10,448 nucleotides of DNA, from NCBI GenBank assembly GCA_026770585.1, contig MU646354.1, positions 497,059 to 507,506 of the forward strand, written 5' to 3'. The stretch's first letter is position 1. Each line of letters starts with the position of its first letter. Both the position numbers and the translations under genes were made by a program. This document shows, piece by piece, positions 1-6,400 of the stretch. Source of the DNA: Baffinella frigidus. Taxonomy: Eukaryota; Cryptophyceae; Cryptomonadales; Baffinellaceae. Under the pieces are notes generated by a model, which saw only the letters and a program-made list of their open reading frames with translations, did no database searches and was not told the DNA's origin.

Positions 1-64
1 CCTCAACCCTCATCCCTCAACCCTCAACCCTCAACCCTCAACTCTCAACCCTCAACCCTGAACT
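1..64. repeat. degenerate telomere-like CCCTCAA repeats
   Basis: About eight units of CCCTCAA with small variants (CCCTCAT, CTCTCAA, CCCTGAA) open the window. CCCTCAA differs by one base from CCCTAAA, the C strand of the TTTAGGG telomere repeat. Because a gene continues on its right and exons must lie to the left, this is an interstitial array within an intron, not a chromosome end. Confidence 0.8.
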
Positions 65-93
65 TACTCGGAGGAGCAGGACGGGCTCACGCC

Positions 94-111
94 GCTCGCG
101 AACAGGCAGAA
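94..111 (+). pseudogene. partial copy of exon 1 5' edge with acceptor
   Basis: The 18 bases GCTCGCGAACAGGCAGAA are identical to 397-414, which span the acceptor and first bases of exon 1. After this point the sequences diverge and the inverted-repeat element (about 117-311) begins. The upstream position is the same as for 5' fragments of exons 4, 7 and 8. Confidence 0.7.
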
Positions 112-141
112 GATGCGGGCGATCTCATCCCAGCATCAAAT

Positions 142-284
142 AGATTTAATTTCGGGAATGTCCTTCTATACGAAGATTTGTACCAAGAACTTAGAAGGCT
201 TTAAACTGTTCGTACTTTTAGGGCTTTAAAATATCTGGATTTGTACCAAGGATCGTTCAGAAGGACAGTTCCGAGATTAATTCT
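142..284. mobile_element. MITE-like element A1 with inverted ends
   Basis: The left end AGATTTAATTTCGGGAATGT and the reverse complement of the right end (AGAATTAATCTCGGAACTGT) match over about 27 nt with few differences, continuing into TCCTTCT and AACGA. Two internal GATTTGTACCAAG motifs occur. Outside these ends a further inverted pair, CGGGCGATCTCATC at about 117-130 and its complement at about 298-311, suggests a longer element of about 195 bp. A second copy of nearly the same length is A2 (5200-5343). Confidence 0.75.
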
Positions 285-412
285 ATTATGGATCGCGATG
301 AGATCGCCCGGATCTTGTGCCCCTTCACTGAACGATGTTGTTCAACCCTCAACCTTGGACCCTAAAACCTCAACGCTCGACCCAGGCGGAGGCTCCGCTC
401 GCGAACAGGCAG

Positions 413-484
413 AAAGTCCGCGCGACGCAGCTCGCCACAGGCTCCATCACCGAGATTGGCGGACAGTCCGTCGTCTCGCACAAG
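413..484 (+). CDS. ACK: acetate kinase exon 1 of window (N-terminal beta-sheet region)
   Basis: After the acceptor GGCAG at 408-412, frame 0 reads [18 protein letters not shown] followed by SVVSHK. This fits the family segment near residues 25-45 (a GLxERIG stretch followed by a Thr/His-Gln/Lys pair). The 3' end is not certain. No phase-0 GT follows directly after SHK; the nearest GT (483-484) would leave phase 2, which does not fit exon 2. A phase-0 GT at 512 would extend the exon by CAPTFIRGH to 511, but that stretch overlaps a repeat also found in intron 6 (from 5847). Phase-0 GTs also occur inside the segment (after GGQS and GGQSV). A partial copy of its 5' edge lies at 94-111. Confidence 0.75.
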
Positions 485-3400
485 TGCGCCCCCACCTTCA
501 TCCGGGGACATGTTGAATTTAAAAGAAGATGGCCTATCAAACCGGTTTCTGGTCCCAATTAAATTTACTTAGGGCCCTAATTTCCCTTCGTCCAACCTCT
601 GACGCCAAACGTATGCGTTTCGAGCAATTAAATTAAGTACCTGGCGGGATGAGATCTCTGAATCCTAGCTCTGCCTCAGTCGGGTTGACTGGTTGGTTTT
701 AAAGGCAAACTTGACGAATCTGTACCAGAAAACAAGGGAATCGACTTCCGGGCTCCGCATTTTTGCATCCTGTTCGGTTGGTTCTAGGGTTCCACTTAGC
801 AGCCACCGGGGGCTTCACGGATACAGTCCATCTAAACGATTTGTACTAGAATCTTATCCATTACCCTAGAACCGAACCGGAATTTCACCTTGAATTCAAG
901 GTGAAAAGGTCCTCGGTCGCCGCTGAGTGGCGTGACGAGACATGGCCCTTGGCGTCCCAGGACCTATCGTAGTGAATACCGTGTGCAAAAGACCCTGGGA
1001 TCGAACAGTTCTTTGATCGACCTTCCCCCTTTATTGAACGATCCACCCCTTGGGGGTGGTTACGGGCGCTAGAGCCCCGCGTCTCGTCCTACCCCCCCCC
1101 CCTAGCGTGAAGCCGACGTGCATCGACTTGATAAACCCCGCTTTCTCCCCTTCAGGTCCACGAGCAAGGACGGCAACAACAATTCCTCCGTTGCCCAAAT
1201 CAAGGTTAATCTCCGCAAAAGTATTAATTAATTGCTCTTCGGCAACGAAATTTGCTACACGATTGGGTCATACTAGTAATAGTAAAGCATCAAGGCGGCA
1301 GAACACGCCAAGCTCTGCTTTAGTCGGGTTGATTGGTTGCTTTCACGCCAAAATTTGCCGAATTTGTTCCAGAAAACGAGGAAATCAACTTCCGGCCTCC
1401 TCATTTTGAGGCGACCAGATTAACCCAAGCAGCGCTAGAATGGCGAAAATTATTGTAAGGCACGGGCTCACTAAATTGGTGAGCCAGGGCCCTTTCCCGC
1501 TCCAAAGGTGAAGATTTTGTACCGCAAACCCAGCATGTCAACTTGAGCAAAGTCGGTCAACCCATGTGAGGCAGAGCTAGAGTGTTTCCCGGTCGCGTGT
1601 CGAGTCGGCGAGAGTTCGGCAACTGTTGGCACATCGCAACTTCTCCCGCTTAGCAGCGGCCGAGGTCCTCTTCGCCTGGAACTCAAGGTGAAATTCCGGT
1701 TAGGTTCCAGGGCAATGGATAAGATTCTTGTACACATCGTTTAGATGGACTGTATCCGTGAAGCCTCCGGTGGCTGCTAAGTGGCGGTACAACGCTCGTC
1801 TGGTGCAGTCACTCTCCCGGTACACACACCACCCGGTTGAGTCAAGCGCGGGGCTCTCGGGATGCGATCGGAAAGGACGCAGGGCCATTCTGCGGATTCT
1901 TTTGATGGAAGGGCGGGGTGTCCGCCTATGTTGGGAGCATTTAAGACCTAAAGGACCTAAAGGACCATACGGCAGGCGGTTACAGAACGTATACAGTACG
2001 GTTAGTAGCAACGTATACATATATCGTACAGTTAGTAACAACAGTACGGTCAGTAACAACGTACCACGCCAGAATGATCGAAACATCCACTTTGGACATC
2101 TTTCAAGGGAAACCTCTCGAAAACTTAAGTCAACCACGTCAGATCTTACGTGGATCAGGCGTCAGTTTCCCTCGATCAGTCTGGCGTGGTATATATCGGA
2201 CCTAAAGGACAAGGCCGGGCCGTGGCAGGACTTTGGCGAGGCGTTCTCGGAAGTGGTCCAGCACCTCACGTCGCCAAAAGTCAACCTCGTCAAAGACCCC
2301 GCGGACATCAAGGTCAGTGGTCACAGGTTGGAGGCAGGGGAGAGCTGAGAGGTAGGATAGAGGTCAGGGGTTGGAGGTAAGTCAGAGCTCAGGAAGGCTA
2401 AAGGACAGAGGTTAAGGTCAATAAGGTAATCCCGACACCTGTGGCCCACCTCCAACCCAGAGGTAGGTCAGAGGTAGGTCAGAGGTAGAGGTAGGTCAGA
2501 TGCGTGGAAACTTTGATGAACTCAATTCACGGCTTACGGGGCTATCTACGACCTTTGTTGAGAGTAATAGAGAAGAAGAAGCAGAAGCAGAAGAAGAAGA
2601 AGAAGAAGTCGAAGAGAAGAAGAAGAAGAAGAAGAAGATGAAGATGAAGAAGCAGTATCAGCAGCAGCAGAAGAAGAAGAAGAAGAAGAAGAAGAAGATA
2701 AAAAGAAGAAGACGAAGGCGAAGGCGAAGGCGAAGAAGAAGAAACCTTGAATTTAATGCATCCTTCCCTTTAGCCGCTCACCGCGAGCCTCTGCCCACCA
2801 ACCCTTACGGCTTGGGCAAATCGACGATTTTCGATTCGGGATGTCAAGGGGGTTGAAGTCGGAATCCGACTTCAACGGCTCCAATTCCCCTTGAAATCGG
2901 GAAATCGAAAATCGTCGATTTGCCCAAGCCGTGAGGGTTGGTGGGCACTGGAGAGCGAAATGCGACCCGAAAGCAAAACAACGCCTTTTCGGGCCATCGT
3001 TTCTACGGAAAGGCGTGGTGTTCGCCTATGTTGGGAGCATTTAAAATCTGAAGGACCGAACGGGCCTTGCCACGCCAGGATAGAAGTGGGATTTTCTTAC
3101 ACACTCGTTCGCGCTAAAAGTGAATAGATGGCTTATCCTGGTACTTATTTTCAAAATTCCGGAGGAAAAGAGCTCCAATTCCCATCACTTTTAGCGTGTT
3201 TCCCGGGTAGAATCAACTCAACTCGAAGATCGTGTGGTAAAATGATGTTTCAACTTCTGCCCTGGCGTGGTTATTCCGATCCGGGCAGGTTATTCCGTGC
3301 GGAGGAGGGGGGGGGGGTCAAGAGAGAGATAGTTACTGTACAAAAATGTAAAAATAAATATAAATGCGTTTCCAGGTGGTGGGGCACCGCGTGGTGCACG

Positions 3401-6400
3401 GCGCGGACCGCTTCAGTAAAGCGACTGTCATCACGCCAGGTTTAATCTCCACACAAGTAATAATTAATTGCTTTTGGGCAACGAAACTAACTACACGATT
3501 TGCTCATAAAAGTAATAGTAAAGCATTTGTGTAGTAAATTTCGTTGCGCCAAAAGCAATTAATTAGTACTTTTGTGGAGATGAGGTTGCGAGCCCCCCGC
3601 GCAGTTGACTGAACCGCCCAGGGTTAGTACCGGGAAGGACGCTAAACCAAGCATGTTTTGTACCAGAGAAGATGCGATTACTAGCTCTGTTTCACTTGGG
3701 TTGACAAAATCGACTGTGTCCTTTTATTCGACCCAAAACGCCAAAAGTCAACTTTTCCGAAGGGATTTGTCAACTTTTGACGAACCGTTGCGATCTGGTC
3801 TCATCAAATTGATGAGACCAAATCGAGTGGAACAGAGCTAGGATTAGTCAACCGTGGTACTGTTGGGACGCTCGGTTGGTCCCGAGGGCGCGGCGCCCCA
3901 CGTTTGCCCCCCCCCAAAGTCCGGAGTTTTGATCGTTTATTGAAACCCCAATTTTACCCAGTTTGTACCACGGGATCGCCGGAAATCGCCCCCCCCCCCC
4001 CTGTACTAATGCGCCCCAACCCTTAAACCCTCAACCCCAAACTCTAAAACCGAGCCCCCTAAACCCTCAACCCTCAACCCTCAACCCTCAACCCTAAAGC
4101 CTAAAGCCTAAAGCCTAAAGCCTACACCCTAAACCCCAAACCCTAAACCCTGAACCTCAAACCCTAAACCCTAACCCCCAAATCCCTAAAACCCAAACCC
4201 CAACCCCGAAAGCCTGACACGACCGAACCACTTACCTTTAGAGGGCGGATGACACGGTGGAGGGAGTGGAGTTGGTCGTGCGTTTCAGGGTCGCACCTTG
4301 CCCTGACTGCACGCCCTGCTCCGACACACATCCACACCCCCTTTGGTGGGGCCACCACACCCCGCGTTGCGAACCGTTGCGAGTTGGGCGTTTACACCGC
4401 ACTCACATTTAACAACGGCTACGAGTTGCACACTCACGGGAGTGTACAGCACACTCACCGTTGCGAACGGGTGCCACGCCAGACTCTTGAAAGGGGTCGT
4501 CAAAAGTCAATTCCTCCTGAGGGCAGTGGTTTTCAAAAGTCAAAGGTCGTAGATATCTAGGACTTAAAAACAATTAACCCCCGCCTTCAATCTGGCGTGG
4601 TTCGGTCTCGCAGACGTGGAGCTGGCGATTGAGGACGCGTTGCGAACCGTTGCGAGTCGGGCGTGTACACCACACTCACATTTACCAACGGCTACGAGTT
4701 GGACGTGCACAGCACACTGACGGGAGTGTACAGCACACTCGCTGTTGCGAACGGGTGCGGTTTCGCAGACGTGGAGCTGGCGATTCAGGACGCGGCGCGA
4801 ACCGTTGCGAGTTGGGCGTGTACACCACACGAGTTGCACACTGACGGGAGTGTACAGCACACTGACCGTCGCGAACGGGCGCGGTTTCGCAGACGTGGAG
4901 CTGGCGATCCAGGACGCGGCGCGGCTCGCGCCCTTGCATAATCCGGCAAACCTCCTCGGAATCCGCGAGGCCATGAAGGTCATAACCCTCTTCTTCTTCT
5001 CTATTGCTCTCGATACAGGTCCTAAATGAGGCCCTTGAGCCTTGAGTTGAGTGATACAAAAGTCTATGAGCCTTAAGAAACGGAAGGTCAGGATGTACTC
5101 TTTTTGTTCTTTTGATTTGTTTGGTTACACAGAAGATGGATTTTGATTTGCAAGGTCTAGTTCTGCCTCGGCCGGGTTGATTTCTTCGCGAACCTGAATA
5201 GATTTAATTTCGGAAACTGTCCTTCTAAACGATTCTTGGTACAAATCCAGACATTTTAAAGCTCTAAAAGTATGAAGATTTTGCAGCCCTAAAAGTTCTT
5301 GGTACAAATCTTCGTTTAGAAGGACATTCCCGAAACTCAATCTGTCCAGGTCCGGGATGAGATTGATCGTTTTCACACCATAAGGTGGCAACTGTGGCCC
5401 AGAAAACAGGGGAGTCAACTTCCGGACTCCTCATTTTGAGGAGACCAGGCCATGAAGGTTTGACCACTCGCTTCCTGTAGTCCACCGTGTGGCATTCTCC
5501 TCTCTCTGTAATTAGCGTTACAGTAACTCGCTCTCTCCCTCTCGGCTATTGCAGGTGTTTTCGTGCCCGCACGTCGCAGTATTCGACACGGCGTTTCACA
5601 CGACAATGCCGCCAGGTCAATACCCGCAACTTCGCTGCAGTGTGTTTTTGTTGCGCTACAATGTTGTTTTGTACCACGAAGCTCTTTTAGCGCGAAACGT
5701 TGCGTTCGAAATTGTGACTTGAGACCTGGCGTGGTGCTGGCAGAGAGCTACACCTACGCGATACCGCTGGACCTCGCGGCAAAGCACAAGATCCGCAAGT
5801 ACGGCTTCCACGGCACCAGCTACGGATTCGTCATGCAGCAGGTCTCATCCGGGGACATGTTCAATTTATAAGAAAATGGATCCCTATTTGTTCATAGGAG
5901 TTGGACGAAGATTAATTAGGGCACTAAGTAAATTTAATTAGGACCAGAACCCATGCAGCAGGTCCCCGGACTCGAGTTGAGTCTATGACGAAATTTATCA
6001 ACTTGAGATCACTTGCCCACAAAAACGCCAGGAATCCTAGCGTTCGGTCGTTAAGTTGACAAATTTTGTCCTAGATTCAACTCGAGACCGGGGACACCCA
6101 ATACACAGCGGGCTGTTGGGGGAGGCATTTTGGTTTAATTAGGCGGCGTAATCAAACCCTGCGCAATTCCTCTTACTCGACGCTATGACAGATCAATACA
6201 CCACGTACATCCCGCTGTTTTCTGAATTACCCCAGACCCGCCACACAGCGGACTACAGAGGGATTTTTATGAACAACCCTTTCGTGGATAATCCATAGGA
6301 CCCTACGGTAGGCAATCCCGTAGAGACATTAATAGGGTAACGTCCTGAAAACCGGGTAGTTAGGCCTACGGTATTGCCCACGGTAGGCCGTAGGGCTCCT

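Larger units (their letters stand above)
485..2228 (+). other. intron 1 (start uncertain): mosaic of repeats, no other gene
   Basis: This stretch separates exon 1 and exon 2 and holds, in order: a repeat starting ATCCGGGGACATGTT (500-515, shared with 5847-5862); a segment at about 546-592 that is the reverse complement of about 5900-5947; element F3 (from 665); MITE B1; poly-C runs near 1091; part of element D1; element F1; MITE B2; repeat I; short TACAGT/AACAAC-rich repeats (1985-2060); and MITE C1. A perfect small hairpin CCACCCC-TTG-GGGGTGG lies at about 1041-1057. Open frames here do not resemble known proteins. Confidence 0.7.
2313..3375 (+). other. intron 2: repeats, long hairpin and elements, no other gene
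   Basis: It begins GTCAGT and ends TTTCCAG. From 2337 to about 2500 it is a purine-rich mini-repeat of GAGGTAGGTCA-type units. Then follow a GAA/AAG trinucleotide tract (2570-2745), a near-perfect hairpin (2792-2947), repeat I copy 2 (3008-3066), MITE C2 (3070-3270) and a poly-G run at about 3306-3317. The lysine/glutamate/arginine-rich open frame over the trinucleotide tract is low-complexity translation, not a gene. Confidence 0.8.
4364..4890. repeat. three-unit tandem array carrying exon 4 acceptor edge
   Basis: Each unit starts GCGAACCGTTGCGAG, continues through GGGCGT..ACACC.CAC and CGGGAGTGTACAGCACACT to GCGAACGGG.GC, and ends in a GGT(T/C)TCGCAG acceptor followed by ACGTGGAGCTGGCGAT. 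Starts lie at about 4366, 4641 and 4799. Unit 1 is split by MITE C3. Units 1 and 2 keep only the first 26-31 nt of the exon before running into the next unit; unit 3 leads into the true exon. The middle of unit 3 is shortened. Confidence 0.88.
3440..4892 (+). other. intron 3: hairpin elements, telomere-like array, exon 4 tandem array
   Basis: It begins GTTTAA, the only donor among the seven placed that does not start GTC, and ends TTTCGCAG. It holds D2 (3445-3581), F2 (3681-3841), poly-C runs near 3910 and 3990, a CCCTAAA/CCCTCAA array (4013-4208), then the tandem array at about 4364-4892 whose units carry the exon 4 edge, with MITE C3 inserted. No separate gene is seen. Confidence 0.8.
4979..5554 (+). 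other. intron 4: pyrimidine tract, nested elements, exon 4 3' echo
   Basis: Donor GTCATA; acceptor TATTGCAG preceded by a pyrimidine-rich stretch (about 5494-5550, CTCTCTC-type). It holds a CTTCTTCTTCTCTATTGCTC tract, the F4 element split by A2, and a copy of the exon 4 3' edge with donor. From about 5025 to 5155 nothing recognisable is seen. Confidence 0.85.

Noticed and set aside
2313-2327. SGHR reading after DIKV, resembling the GHR motif
   Set aside because: Exon 3 supplies VVGHRVVHG in full with correct phase, and AAG|GTCAGT is a good donor; the extra GHR is most likely coincidence.
1728-2348. Open frame of 206 codons on the + strand
   Set aside because: Only its tail (2229-2312) is real coding sequence, exon 2 of the kinase; the rest reads through MITE-B, repeat I and MITE-C.
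2500-2856. Open frame of 118 codons rich in Lys, Glu and Arg on the + strand
   Set aside because: It is translation of the GAA/AAG microsatellite within intron 2; no family resemblance and no splice-independent start context.
4364-4890. CRISPR-like repeat array
   Set aside because: There are only three units, long and unequal, containing exon sequence; the context is eukaryotic intron.
4285-5059. Overlapping open frames in several frames of both strands
   Set aside because: They are by-products of the tandem array that repeats the exon 4 edge; only 4893-4978 is supported.
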